This document shows positions 15,988 through 24,915 of a stretch of DNA of 64,000 bases, in pieces. Each line of letters starts with the position of its first letter. Positions within the stretch are counted from its first letter, which is position 1. Under the pieces are notes generated by a model. It made no database searches. It saw only the letters and a program-made list of their open reading frames with translations, and was not told where the DNA came from. The position numbers and the translations under genes are program-made. The stretch covers positions 1-64,000 of the forward strand of contig NZ_JAAWWS010000147.1 of assembly GCF_012272825.1 (NCBI RefSeq), read 5' to 3'. The stretch is from Wenzhouxiangella sp. XN79A (GTDB lineage Bacteria > Pseudomonadota > Gammaproteobacteria > Xanthomonadales > Wenzhouxiangellaceae).

Positions 15988-17247
15988 ATGCACGCGATTA
16001 CCGCTGTTTTCACGCTGCTGCTGGGCGTGGCCGTGATCCTGGCCGGCAGCGGGCTCCTGGGTACGCTGCTGGGCGTGCGCGGTCCGCTCGAGGGCATGAG
16101 CGCCGGCACGCTCGGCCTGATCATGTCGGGCTACTTCGTCGGCTACGTGGGCGGCACCCTGCTGGTCCCGAAGCTGATCCGCCAGGTCGGCCACATCCGC
16201 ACCTTCGCCGCGCTGGCCTCGCTGGTCTCGATCGTCTCGCTGCTGCACGGCCTGTTCGTCAGTCCGGCGCTGTGGTTCCTGCTGCGTTTCGTCGCCGGGG
16301 TCTGCGTGGTCGGTCTGTACATTGCCATCGAGAGCTGGTTGAACGAGCGCACCGGCAACGAAGAGCGCGGGAACGTCTTCTCGGCCTACATGACGACCAC
16401 GCTGATCGGCCTGGCCGTCGGCCAGCTGCTGCTGCTGACCGGTGATGTGAGCCAGCTCGAGCTGTTCGCACTGGCCTCGGTGCTGTTGTCGCTGGGGCTG
16501 GTGCCGGTGGCGCTGACCCAGGTCCGCGAACCGCCGGTGGTCGACGCCGATCGACTGGGCCTGCGCAAGCTGTTCGAGATCTCACCGGTCGGCGTGGTGG
16601 CCTGCGTGTTTTCCGGGCTCGGAATCAGCGCCTTCTGGGGCCTGGGGCCGGTCTTTGCCGGCGGCCTGGGCTTCGATCCGGACGGCATCTCGCTGTACAT
16701 GTCGTTGACCATTCTCGGCGGCATCGTGATGATGTGGCCGGTCGGCCGCCTGTCGGACCGGATCGAACGCCGACGCGTGCTGATGATGGTCTGTGCGATG
16801 ACGGCCGTCGGCGCGATCGCCACGCTGCTGCTGATTCCTTACGGGGCGTGGGCGGTGAAAGTCGGCGGCTTCGTCTACGGCTGCTTCGCGTTCAGCATCT
16901 TCTCGCTGGCCGCGGCGCACACCAACGATCACGTGGCGCCGGACCAGATCCTGGAAGTGACCTCCAGCCTGCAGCTGCTCTGGGGCAGCGGCGCGATCGT
17001 CGGGCCGATCGTGGCCGGACTGCTGATCCAGCAGTTCGGGCCCGAGGCGCTGATGGCCTGGTTCGCGGTCGCGGCGCTGATTCCGGCGGTGTTCATCCGC
17101 TACCGGATGACGGTGACCCGACCGATTCCGATGGACGAGCAGGCCGACTTCGTGCCCCAGTTCGCAACCTCGCCGGCCGCACTCGAGATGCACCCGGAGG
17201 TCGAGGAAAGCGATCAGACGGTCGAACCGACCGCACCCGCGCCCTGA
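15988..17247 (+). CDS. Major facilitator superfamily transporter
   Basis: A 419-residue polytopic membrane protein with about twelve predicted helices. The MFS loop signature between helices 2 and 3 is weak, but the equivalent in the second half, GRLSDRIERRRVLM (about 250-263), is clear. It resembles the YcaD-like group of MFS carriers, whose substrates are mostly unknown. The start at 15988 follows GAGG at a good distance; the open frame further upstream comes from the repeat element. The C-terminal tail (about 385-419) is acidic and soluble. It converges with the histidine kinase gene, 19 bp apart. No substrate is claimed. Confidence 0.85.
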   Translation: MHAITAVFTLLLGVAVILAGSGLLGTLLGVRGPLEGMSAGTLGLIMSGYFVGYVGGTLLVPKLIRQVGHIRTFAALASLVSIVSLLHGLFVSPALWFLLRFVAGVCVVGLYIAIESWLNERTGNEERGNVFSAYMTTTLIGLAVGQLLLLTGDVSQLELFALASVLLSLGLVPVALTQVREPPVVDADRLGLRKLFEISPVGVVACVFSGLGISAFWGLGPVFAGGLGFDPDGISLYMSLTILGGIVMMWPVGRLSDRIERRRVLMMVCAMTAVGAIATLLLIPYGAWAVKVGGFVYGCFAFSIFSLAAAHTNDHVAPDQILEVTSSLQLLWGSGAIVGPIVAGLLIQQFGPEALMAWFAVAALIPAVFIRYRMTVTRPIPMDEQADFVPQFATSPAALEMHPEVEESDQTVEPTAPAP

Positions 17248-17266
17248 GCGCTGGCGCGGTTTCGGT

Positions 17267-18301
17267 TCAATCGACGACCGGCCCGTTCAGCTCGATCCGG
17301 AACCGCGCCTCGTCGGCATCGACCCGGCAGCGCCCCTCGTCGCCGAAGGCCAGCGCAAGCCGCTTGCGGACGTTTTCCAGCGCCATCCGGTGCCCCTGAT
17401 CGGCGCGCACCGGGCGTTCGGACGCCACCGGGTTCTCGATGATCACGCGCCAGTGCCGGCGGCGCGGTGCGTCGACGATCACGGTCAGGCGCCCGCCGTC
17501 CGGCAGCCGGGAGATGCCATGAACCACGGCGTTCTCGACCAGCGGCTGGATCAGCAGCGCCGGCAGCCGGGCCTGCAGCGGCGCATCGTCGGCAATCCGC
17601 CAGTCCACGGTCAGCCGCTCGCCGAGCCGCAGCGCTTCGATGCGCAAGTAGCCGCGGACCAGTTCCAGCTCGCGTTCCAGGCGATGCTCGGACGATTCGG
17701 TCAGCCCGGAGCGCAGCAGGTCGGACAGGTCCAGCACCGCCTCTTCGGCCTGCTGCGGCCGCGTGCCGATCAGGCTGGCGATGGTGTTCAGCGCGTTGAA
17801 CAGGAAATGCGGCCGGATCCGGGCCTGCAGCGCGGCGAGCCGGGCGCTGGCCTCGGCCTGCACCTGCCGCTGCCACTGGCGATGCAGGATCAGGAAGCGA
17901 AGGAAGACCAGCGAGGCGATCGAGGCGATCAGAACATTGCGCAGAACCAGCAGGCCCGGTGACTCGTCGGAAATCACGATCATGGTGGGCGACAGCGCGA
18001 TGCCGAGCAGGCTTGCGGCGACCACGATCAACTGGATGACGACGAAGATCGCCAGATAGGCGACCGCGTCGGGAAGCGTGGACAACACGCTCCGTGCGGT
18101 GCACAACAGCAGGCAGGCGAACAGGGCGACGCCCTCGATGAAGACCGCGTGGATGCCGAGTCGCAGCCAGAAGGTGGAGAATCCGGTGCCGGCCAGGGTC
18201 AGCAACAGCGCCAGCAGCAGGCCGAGCAGCACCACCAGGAGCACCGCCTGGGGCTGGCAGAAGTCGGGCAACGGCGGCGCGCGCTCGGCGCGTTCGTTCA
18301 T
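17267..18301 (-). CDS. LytS/AlgZ-type sensor histidine kinase
   Basis: A 344-residue membrane kinase with four hydrophobic segments in the first ~150 residues and a His_kinase (LytS family) domain. The phospho-acceptor region reads RIRPHFLFNALNTIASL (about 160-177). The ATP-binding N box reads LLIQPLVENAVVHGI (about 246-260), with a late GHRMALENVRKRL G-box. It resembles AlgZ/FimS, which in Pseudomonas controls the minor pilin operon together with the response regulator AlgR. Here it sits 184 bp downstream of pilE on the same strand, separated by a terminator, and no response-regulator gene is adjacent. Control of the pilin operon is a reasonable inference only. Confidence 0.86.
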   Translation of the reverse strand: MNERAERAPPLPDFCQPQAVLLVVLLGLLLALLLTLAGTGFSTFWLRLGIHAVFIEGVALFACLLLCTARSVLSTLPDAVAYLAIFVVIQLIVVAASLLGIALSPTMIVISDESPGLLVLRNVLIASIASLVFLRFLILHRQWQRQVQAEASARLAALQARIRPHFLFNALNTIASLIGTRPQQAEEAVLDLSDLLRSGLTESSEHRLERELELVRGYLRIEALRLGERLTVDWRIADDAPLQARLPALLIQPLVENAVVHGISRLPDGGRLTVIVDAPRRRHWRVIIENPVASERPVRADQGHRMALENVRKRLALAFGDEGRCRVDADEARFRIELNGPVVD

Positions 18302-18400
18302 CGGCAGGCATCCGGGAGTCAGGTCGGCCCGAGACTACGCGGACGAAGGCCCGGACTGCAAGCCACTGTCTCGTTTCCCCGTCACGCTCCAGACCGACAG

Positions 18401-18433
18401 AAAAGGCTCCGTGCCGCGAGACGGCACGAAGCC
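18401..18433 (-). terminator. Rho-independent terminator of the minor pilin operon
   Basis: On the minus strand GGCTTCGTGCCG pairs with CGGCACGGAGCC (twelve positions, one mismatch) around a TCTCG loop and is followed at once by TTTT. It lies about 50 bp past the pilE stop and separates the pilin operon from the kinase gene. Confidence 0.75.
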
Positions 18434-18485
18434 CGCATCGTGCGAACGCAACCCAGGGCTGCCTTCGCGGTCGCGTACGCCGGAC

Positions 18486-18905
18486 TTACCAGCAGTCGTC
18501 GATGGTGCCGGTCGCACCCCCGTCCAGGCCACGCTGGCCGGTATGCGTCAGCGTAAGCGACTGACACTCGTCGTCATTGGCCTGGCCACCCTGCGGAGCC
18601 GCCGTCAGGGTGAAGGTGGTGGCAGTGGTGTCGACGGCGACGATGTACTTGCCCTTGTCCGAGGCAACGGACGCGCCGTCCTGGATACCGCAGGCGGCAT
18701 CGTCGTAGCTGCTGTATCGAGTAAAACAGCGCTCGAGCTGCTGGGCCACCTGGAACAGCTGGGCCTTGCCGTCGGCACGCCCGGACTCGATGACCCATTG
18801 GTTGTAGCTCGGAATGGCGATGCCCATGACGATGGCCAGGATCGCCACGGCGATCATCAGCTCGATCAGGGTGAAGCCGGACTGGCGCTGGATCGGTGTA
18901 CTCAC
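18486..18905 (-). CDS. pilE: Type IV pilus minor pilin PilE
   Basis: A 139-residue type IV prepilin. The short leader ends in Gly10, and the mature protein would start FTLIELMIAVAILAIVMGIA with the conserved Glu5, so PilD should cleave and N-methylate it. The C-terminal part has paired cysteines (in ECQSL and the final DDCW) that can form the D-region disulfide. It is the last gene of the minor pilin operon, the position PilE holds in Pseudomonas. As a minor pilin it would help prime and tip the pilus rather than form its bulk. A major pilin is less likely in this setting. Confidence 0.87.
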   Translation of the reverse strand: MSTPIQRQSGFTLIELMIAVAILAIVMGIAIPSYNQWVIESGRADGKAQLFQVAQQLERCFTRYSSYDDAACGIQDGASVASDKGKYIVAVDTTATTFTLTAAPQGGQANDDECQSLTLTHTGQRGLDGGATGTIDDCW

Positions 18906-18914
18906 GATGCTCTC

Positions 18915-19253
18915 CTACGGGGCGGACCAGAGGCCGCGGATCAGCGGCACATTGCGCGAGGACGGTAGCGTGCCGTCGGTCGAGACCATCACTTCCATGC
19001 CGACGCTGAGCTGCTCGGGCGTCAGCGGCGTTCCCGGACCGCGAATCACGGCTCGCTTGTCTTCCGACGCGATCCGGTAACGCTGACCGTCGAGAACCAT
19101 GATGCCGGCCTTCAGGTCGATCGACTCGACAACCATCTTCTGCGGCAGGCCGAGGGCCATGTCGACGTCATCGCTCTGGGCCACCGCGACCTGAACGCCG
19201 AGCAACAGGCCCAGCAGCACCGCGTACATCATCTTGTAGTGAATCGAATTCAT
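18915..19253 (-). CDS. Small exported protein at the PilY2 position
   Basis: A 112-residue protein with a signal peptide (hydrophobic about 9-25, cut near VAVAQ), followed by a compact beta-rich domain (KMVVESIDLKAGIMVLDGQRYRI and VGMEVMVS). It lies between pilY1 and pilE, exactly where Pseudomonas has pilY2, a similarly short accessory gene of unclear function. Sequence similarity to PilY2 cannot be judged by eye, so the symbol is left blank. The beta-strand pattern suggests a small barrel. It is 9 bp from pilE and 22 bp from pilY1, so co-transcribed. A role in pilus assembly is inferred from position alone. Confidence 0.65.
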   Translation of the reverse strand: MNSIHYKMMYAVLLGLLLGVQVAVAQSDDVDMALGLPQKMVVESIDLKAGIMVLDGQRYRIASEDKRAVIRGPGTPLTPEQLSVGMEVMVSTDGTLPSSRNVPLIRGLWSAP

Positions 19254-19275
19254 GGTGCGTTCTCCGAGGTGGGAA

Positions 19276-22200
19276 TCAGCGGGCCTGGCGCCAGACCTGG
19301 CGTCCGTCGCAGATCGTACCGATCAACAACGGCTGGCCGGTGGCCGGATTCAGGGTTCCGAATTCCGAACACCAGCCGTCGCGCGAACCGACCGAGCCCG
19401 GATCCGGCATGTCGCCGTCGGGATCGAACGGGTTGTTCGGGTCGTCCGGGTCGGTGTTGCCGGTGCCCAGCGACGGCGGCTTGATGATGATCGGCGGATC
19501 GATCGGCGCACCGATCCCGACTTCGACCACGCCGCAGTTCGGGCAGATGTTGTCCAGCGCGCCGCCGCCGGTGAGCGCATCGACAACGTACAGGCGCTGG
19601 AAACCACCCGGGGCGCAGGGGTCGTCTTCCGGCTCGAAGGTCGAGAAGATGACCTGGCCGAAGATGATCCGCGGCCGCGACAGCACGCGCTCGCCGGTCG
19701 CGCTCCCGGTCGGCGTCAACTCCAGGACCCAGCCGTCTTCACCGGCCTCGCCGTCGATGATCCGATCACCGCCGGACTGCGTGATGGTCGGCTCGCCGAA
19801 GCCGGGATTGTTGCCGATTCTCGAATCCTGGTCGCGCAGCGCGTAGAGCTTCTCGATCCCGGTGCCGCCGACCAGGCGGTCGGCCGGCTCGATCAGCTTG
19901 CCGGTGCCGACATAGACGACCAGACCGCCGGCCGGGCTGGCGGCCAGACCCGGCGTTGCAGTGATCGCGCGACCGTCCGGATCGTCGAACAGCCCCTGGG
20001 AGTACTTGACCGTGGGTGCGCCGGACTCATTGAAGTCGACGCGCCACACGGTGCCGTTCAGGTCGCCGGCGTAGGCCCGGGAAATCGACTGCCGGGTCAG
20101 CGGATTGAGCAGCGGCGCCACACCGGACAGGCCGTTGCTGTCGCTGCCGGTCTCGAGCTCGATCTCGTGCAGCACGTTTCCGCTGAACAGGTCGACGACG
20201 AACAGCACGGCGTTGTTGTCGTCGCTGTTGTAGCCGTTGCCGAACAGCGCGACCCACTGGCCGTTGCCGAGACGTGTGATGACCGGGTCGCCGAAGGTAT
20301 AGCCGAGGTTGGGTTCATCGTCACCGGTGATTTCCCAGAGCACGCTCGGCGAGTCGGGATCGGTGACGTCGAGCGCGAAGATGCCCCGGCCGCCGGCACC
20401 CAGGCCGCCGACCAGGACACGCTTCCAGCCGCCGGCGTAGGCGTCCCGAACGACCATCTGGCCGTCGACGAAGAACTTGTGGCCATAGTTCGGGTTGGCC
20501 AGGTCCTTCAGGTTCGGCAGCACCGCGCGCGGCACGAAGGCAAACAACTCGCGGCCGCTCTCGGCGTCGAAGGCATGCAGCATGCCGCCGTTGCCGCCGA
20601 CATAGACCGCCTTGGTCTCGTCGGCCTTGTCATCGACGAAATCGGGATACGAGCTGCCGGCGGCGCCGGGCAGACGCGCCCAGCCCTCGTTGCCGGCACC
20701 GGCATAGACCGGGCGCGAATTCACGATATCGGCCAGTACGGTGCTGCGCTCACGGAACGGACCACCGTTCTGCTGTTCCTTCGATCGATCGCCGCGAACG
20801 TAGTTGATCACGTCGTTGGCCAGAGCGGCATCGGTGGAAATCGCGTTGCGCAGCTGCGGCTGCATCGAGATGTCGAAGTCCTGGCCACCGCTGCCGCTGT
20901 TGCGCGAGGTCAGGATCCTGCGACCACCCGGCGAGCGGGCGTCGAGCTGCGGCCCGGCTTCCCAGGCGGTCGACCCCGAGAACACGTCGATGGCCTTGAC
21001 GTTGCCGCTCCAGTCCTCGCTGTCGAACTCGGCGGCATAGATGATCGAGCCTTCGGTCAGGCGGGTGGTCGACACCGACAGCCCGGTGGTGGCCGAAGTC
21101 CGGGCGACGATCTCGGTCAGGATGGCGGCGAGTTCATCGGCGAAGGTCTGCGGGTCGGCGGCCGAAAAGAAGCCGCCGCGACCGTTCAGACCGAAATGAA
21201 GCAGGTCGTCGATCTTGGCCGCGTTGCTGTTGTAGGGGTCACCCCAGTTGACCGGCGTCTGGGTGTCGATGGCCGCGAACGCGTCGTCCGGGTTCACGTT
21301 GCCCTCGACGCCGAGCCCGATCCCGAAGCTGGCCAGGTGCTGCCAGAATGCCGGATCTTCCGGCGTGGTGGACACGCGGTTGGTGATGTCCGGACGCAGG
21401 TCGCGCTTCCAGTAATGCATGGCCACGTCGGCCAGCGTGTTGGTGCGCGAGGCGTCGGCGAACGGCGCGACCGGCTGGTACTGGTAGCTCTGCGCGCCCT
21501 GGCCGAGGTCCGGCCCGGTGATCGTGGCGCCTGCGGTGCCGTCGGCATCGCCGACGCTCGGGTTGCCGCCGTTCCAGAAGCCATCGGACATCATGATATG
21601 GAAACTCTGGCGGCAGGCCAGGTCCTCGCCGCCGGACGAACCCGGCGACGTCGACCACGGGCCGAGCGCATCGGTGCGCTCGAAGTAGCCGCCGACGGCT
21701 TCGGCCGCCTGCCGAAGCGGGGTGCCGAAGTTGTTGATGACGCGGCCGTACAGCTCGTCGTAGAAGGCCTCGCGGCCGGCGATGCTGAACGGCCGAACCG
21801 GGCGCAGGATCGCGCGGTGGTTGACACCGTCGATCGACGACGAGCCCTGGTTGATCGCGGCGAAGCCGACCCGGGCCTGGTCCGGCATCTCGGTGAACGC
21901 GTTGCCGATCGCCCCGCGAGAAGTGAGCACCCGCGAGCGGTGGTACTGGAACCAGTTGGCGAAATTCTGGATTTCCTCGTCGCGGGTCCGAGTCACGCCG
22001 CCCGGGCTGGTGAAGGTGGCACTGGCCGGCGTGGTATCGACCCGGATCTCGACTTTGTCGTAGCTCGACAGCAGGCCGCGCGGACCGCCGAGGTAGTTGA
22101 AATAGGTGATCGGCGTGAAGGTACGGCTCGAGCCGCATGCGCCATCACAGAAGCCTTGGTCCAATGCGTTTCCGCGGAACCAGACGGCTTCCTGGGTCTG

Positions 22201-22680
22201 CGGCACCGTGAGGTTCAGGCCGCCGAGGCCCGGGATGTCGGGGTTGTACAGCGCGTTTTCGGGATCGGCCGGCGGCATGTCGCTGCCGTCGGGTCGCGAC
22301 CAGGGCCGGTAGGTGATGTCCGGGTTGTAGAACACCCCGTTGTTGGCCGCCGAGCGAGCGTACAGGTGATGGATGTTGTCATCGCGGAACGACGGCACCT
22401 GGTTGGCGTAGTTGGTGCCGCCGTACAGCCCTGCCGGCCTCGGGAACATGAAGATCGTGAAGCGGAACTCCGGACCGTCGGGCATGTACTCCCACTGCAT
22501 CGAGCCGGAATCGTCGAGCGTGAACATGACGTTCGGCTCGACGTTGGTGGCCACGAACAGCGGCGACTGCGAGATGTTCAGGTCCTGGGCCTGGGCCGCC
22601 GTCGGTGCACCGGCCAGCATGCCGGCGGTGCCGACGATCAGCGCCAGGACGATCTTGTCGAGAATCGTGCTTGATTTCAT
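19276..22680 (-). CDS. pilY1: Type IV pilus tip adhesin/assembly protein PilY1
   Basis: Large exported pilus-associated protein (1134 residues; family about 1100-1200) proposed to sit at the pilus tip with the minor pilins and to govern pilus extension, surface sensing and adhesion. It has a signal peptide (cut near AAQAQ, about residue 31). An N-terminal von Willebrand A-like region carries the metal-site motif DDSGSMQ (residues 56-62). The C-terminal beta-propeller domain (about 600-1000) holds YVGGNGGMLHAFDAESGRELF and, near residue 830, GNGYNSDDNNAVLFVVDL, which lies where the calcium-binding loop of Pseudomonas PilY1 is found. The C-terminus is proline/aspartate-rich and ends with a Cys-containing segment. 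It is embedded in the minor pilin operon. Confidence 0.92.
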   Translation of the reverse strand: MKSSTILDKIVLALIVGTAGMLAGAPTAAQAQDLNISQSPLFVATNVEPNVMFTLDDSGSMQWEYMPDGPEFRFTIFMFPRPAGLYGGTNYANQVPSFRDDNIHHLYARSAANNGVFYNPDITYRPWSRPDGSDMPPADPENALYNPDIPGLGGLNLTVPQTQEAVWFRGNALDQGFCDGACGSSRTFTPITYFNYLGGPRGLLSSYDKVEIRVDTTPASATFTSPGGVTRTRDEEIQNFANWFQYHRSRVLTSRGAIGNAFTEMPDQARVGFAAINQGSSSIDGVNHRAILRPVRPFSIAGREAFYDELYGRVINNFGTPLRQAAEAVGGYFERTDALGPWSTSPGSSGGEDLACRQSFHIMMSDGFWNGGNPSVGDADGTAGATITGPDLGQGAQSYQYQPVAPFADASRTNTLADVAMHYWKRDLRPDITNRVSTTPEDPAFWQHLASFGIGLGVEGNVNPDDAFAAIDTQTPVNWGDPYNSNAAKIDDLLHFGLNGRGGFFSAADPQTFADELAAILTEIVARTSATTGLSVSTTRLTEGSIIYAAEFDSEDWSGNVKAIDVFSGSTAWEAGPQLDARSPGGRRILTSRNSGSGGQDFDISMQPQLRNAISTDAALANDVINYVRGDRSKEQQNGGPFRERSTVLADIVNSRPVYAGAGNEGWARLPGAAGSSYPDFVDDKADETKAVYVGGNGGMLHAFDAESGRELFAFVPRAVLPNLKDLANPNYGHKFFVDGQMVVRDAYAGGWKRVLVGGLGAGGRGIFALDVTDPDSPSVLWEITGDDEPNLGYTFGDPVITRLGNGQWVALFGNGYNSDDNNAVLFVVDLFSGNVLHEIELETGSDSNGLSGVAPLLNPLTRQSISRAYAGDLNGTVWRVDFNESGAPTVKYSQGLFDDPDGRAITATPGLAASPAGGLVVYVGTGKLIEPADRLVGGTGIEKLYALRDQDSRIGNNPGFGEPTITQSGGDRIIDGEAGEDGWVLELTPTGSATGERVLSRPRIIFGQVIFSTFEPEDDPCAPGGFQRLYVVDALTGGGALDNICPNCGVVEVGIGAPIDPPIIIKPPSLGTGNTDPDDPNNPFDPDGDMPDPGSVGSRDGWCSEFGTLNPATGQPLLIGTICDGRQVWRQAR

Positions 22681-22705
22681 GGGGTTCTCCGCCGTGCCAA
22701 CCGGC

Positions 22706-23272
22706 TCATTCGGGCCAGAAGAAAATGCTCTGCACCACGACCTCGCCGACGCCCTGGGGCCCGGTCGCGCGTGCTGCGACGAGGAAGTATTCCTCGATCG
22801 CCGTATCGTTCAGTTCGTTCATCGGTCGGCAGGCCGATCCGAAGATGGTGCCGCCGGCACCGGCGTCGGTCAGCGCGATGACGACATACTCGTTGCCGGT
22901 CGCCGGGGCCGTCAGCCAGGGCCAGTCATCGGGCGAAACCGTCGGGCCTTCCAGCGTGCAGGCGTTGCGCGAAAGTCCGAGATCGCTCTGCGCCTCGGAC
23001 CAGATCGGGATCCCGCCCAGCGGGCAGCCGGCGGCGCCGGCCACGCAGTTGCCGAGGGTCTGCTCGATCTCGCGCAGGGTCGCTTCGGCTTCCTGGAAGG
23101 CCTCGTTGGTCTCGCGCACGTTGCCGGCCATGCGCTCCTGCAGCACACCCACATTGGCCGCCGACAGGCCGATCACGGTCAGGATGATCAGGAACATCAG
23201 CGACACGAACAGGGCCGCGCCGCGCTGGAGGCGGGGGGCCGAAGCCTGGATTGCGGTTCGATTCACGGTCAT
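22706..23272 (-). CDS. pilX: Type IV pilus assembly protein PilX
   Basis: A 188-residue pilin-like protein. The N-terminal segment LQRGAALFVSLMFLIILTVIGLSAANVGVLQERMAGN is the PilX-type hydrophobic helix, which lacks the usual glutamate at mature position 5. The soluble part has cysteines spaced for one or two disulfides (CVAGAAGC, CTLEG, ACRPM). In Pseudomonas, PilX links the PilV-PilW-PilY1 tip complex. The gene starts four bases after the pilW stop and lies 25 bp before pilY1, consistent with joint assembly. Confidence 0.86.
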   Translation of the reverse strand: MTVNRTAIQASAPRLQRGAALFVSLMFLIILTVIGLSAANVGVLQERMAGNVRETNEAFQEAEATLREIEQTLGNCVAGAAGCPLGGIPIWSEAQSDLGLSRNACTLEGPTVSPDDWPWLTAPATGNEYVVIALTDAGAGGTIFGSACRPMNELNDTAIEEYFLVAARATGPQGVGEVVVQSIFFWPE

Positions 23273-23276
23273 CGCC

Positions 23277-24488
23277 TCAGATCACGATCAGACGGTTGCG
23301 CAGCGCAACCGTGGTGGAAAAGGACTGACGCAGCCGGCCGTCGCCGGGCGTCTGGATGTTCGCGCCGGAAAGCTCGAAGGTCATCGGCGTCACGTCCCCA
23401 TCGGCGTTTTCCGGCGAGCGCACGCTGACCGACAGCCGCAGCGCGATGACCTGGCCCCAGCCGTCGGCCGGCACCTGGTCGGCGCGCAGCCACTGACTGA
23501 TGCTCTGGCCGTCGCCGGCCGGCGCAGCGGCACTGAATCCGTACAGGACCTGCATCGACTCCACGCCCTGGACGAGCTCCTCGGCGCCGGCGGCCGACCC
23601 TCCGGTGCCCGTGGTCAGGTTGAACCGGTACAGCCCGGGGTCGCCGGTGTCGGGGTTGAGCCCGACGTAATAGGCCATCGCGTTGATCTCGAAGACCTGC
23701 ATCGAGTCGTCGTAGCAGGTCGCCCAGTCGATGCCGTTGACGTTGCCCGGACCCGGGTTCGAGCACGAACCGGAGCCGGCTGCGAAGGTCGAGGCGTTGG
23801 CGTTGCTGCGGTTCTGGAACAGGTCGGCGCCGGTTGCACAGTTGGTCACCAGCACGATCGCATCGTCCGGCAGGCCGTGCGAACCCTGCAGGCCGATCGA
23901 ACTGTTGCCGGTGCAGTTCGGACTGTTCAGGTTGTTCGGATCGCCCTGGATGCCGGTGTTGACCTGCATCGTGCGGACGACCAGCACGTCCGACCCGGGC
24001 ACGACCCGCCCGTCGAGAACCCCCGGCAGCGAGCCCTGGTCGGCGGTCGATGTCCATTCACTCGGCGAGGTTCCGGCCGGATCGAGATCATCGGGCAGCG
24101 TGAAAGCGTCATTGATTCCGGTGCCGTCGTACTCCCAGCCCAGCACGGCCCGATTCGGATCGAAGAAGTCCGACACCCCGCCGCCGCAGGCCGGATCCAG
24201 ATGGTTGTTGATCTCGAGTCGCGCGGCGCAGAAGCCGTGCGTGCCGGCCATGCGCAGATCGCGTTTGAGCAGCTCCATCGTGAACCGGCCGTTTTCCTGC
24301 ACGCGCGCCGAGGCATCGGCGGTCAGGAAGGTCAGTTTGGCGGTGCCGAACAGCTGGATCAGGCCGGCGGTGACCAGCAGGCCCAGCACCAGCGCGATCA
24401 TGAGTTCCACCAGGCTGAGGCCGCGAGCGCGGCGCGGGGCCGGCGTGGACGGAGCTGGAATCGGAGTCGTGGTTCGGTTCATGGTCAT
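23277..24488 (-). CDS. pilW: Type IV pilus assembly protein PilW
   Basis: A 403-residue minor pilin. The prepilin helix is RRARGLSLVELMIALVLGLLVTAGL (cut after Gly, Glu at +5), then a long soluble domain with many Asn/Asp-rich loops and several cysteines. PilW proteins are the largest minor pilins and couple to PilY1 and PilX. I use ATG 24488; ATG 24482 is an equal alternative. It follows pilV by seven bases. The sequence reads through without interruption. Confidence 0.87.
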   Translation of the reverse strand: MTMNRTTTPIPAPSTPAPRRARGLSLVELMIALVLGLLVTAGLIQLFGTAKLTFLTADASARVQENGRFTMELLKRDLRMAGTHGFCAARLEINNHLDPACGGGVSDFFDPNRAVLGWEYDGTGINDAFTLPDDLDPAGTSPSEWTSTADQGSLPGVLDGRVVPGSDVLVVRTMQVNTGIQGDPNNLNSPNCTGNSSIGLQGSHGLPDDAIVLVTNCATGADLFQNRSNANASTFAAGSGSCSNPGPGNVNGIDWATCYDDSMQVFEINAMAYYVGLNPDTGDPGLYRFNLTTGTGGSAAGAEELVQGVESMQVLYGFSAAAPAGDGQSISQWLRADQVPADGWGQVIALRLSVSVRSPENADGDVTPMTFELSGANIQTPGDGRLRQSFSTTVALRNRLIVI

Positions 24489-24495
24489 TTCCGGA

Positions 24496-24915
24496 TCAGA
24501 TTCGCGTGGTGATGCTGAACGACGCATTGGTGCCGGCCTCGCGGTCGTCCAGCCAGCCGACCGTGATCGTCACGATGCCGTCGGTGGCCGCGGCCGTGAC
24601 GCTGGTGTTCACCGTCCCCGCCGGCAACAACTGCGCGGCCCGCGTACTCCAGAACCCGGCGTTCGGGATGTTGCCGCTGGCCGCGACCTCGGACCGGTTG
24701 GCCCGGGCATGGTCGGCCAGCTCGTAGGCGATGTTGGTCGCCTGGGTGCGGTAGTACGACACCTGGTTGGCCTGCAGCGAAAAGCCCTGCAGCGCGGCCA
24801 CGCCGAGCAGGCCGACGGACAGCACCAGCAGGGTGATCAGGACCTCGATCAGCGTGACGCCGGCCTGGCGGCGAATCGGGGCACGGAACAGTGCGGTCAT
24901 GGAAACGGTCTCCAT
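24496..24915 (-). CDS. pilV: Type IV pilus modification/minor pilin PilV
   Basis: A 139-residue minor pilin. The prepilin signal is RRQAGVTLIEVLITLLVLSVGLLGVAALQ, cut before Val-Thr-Leu-Ile-Glu, with the GLLGVAALQ block typical of PilV. ATG 24915 overlaps the stop of the preceding gene by one base (TGATG), giving coupled translation; ATG 24900 is also possible. The following ~90 residues are short for the family but complete, ending SFSITTRI. It would join the priming complex at the pilus tip. Confidence 0.85.
   Translation of the reverse strand: METVSMTALFRAPIRRQAGVTLIEVLITLLVLSVGLLGVAALQGFSLQANQVSYYRTQATNIAYELADHARANRSEVAASGNIPNAGFWSTRAAQLLPAGTVNTSVTAAATDGIVTITVGWLDDREAGTNASFSITTRI

Noticed and set aside
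19252-22674. 1140-codon open frame on the plus strand opposite pilY1
   Set aside because: It mirrors pilY1 in a high-GC genome. Its composition is arginine/valine/aspartate-biased nonsense with no motif, while the minus strand is clear PilY1.
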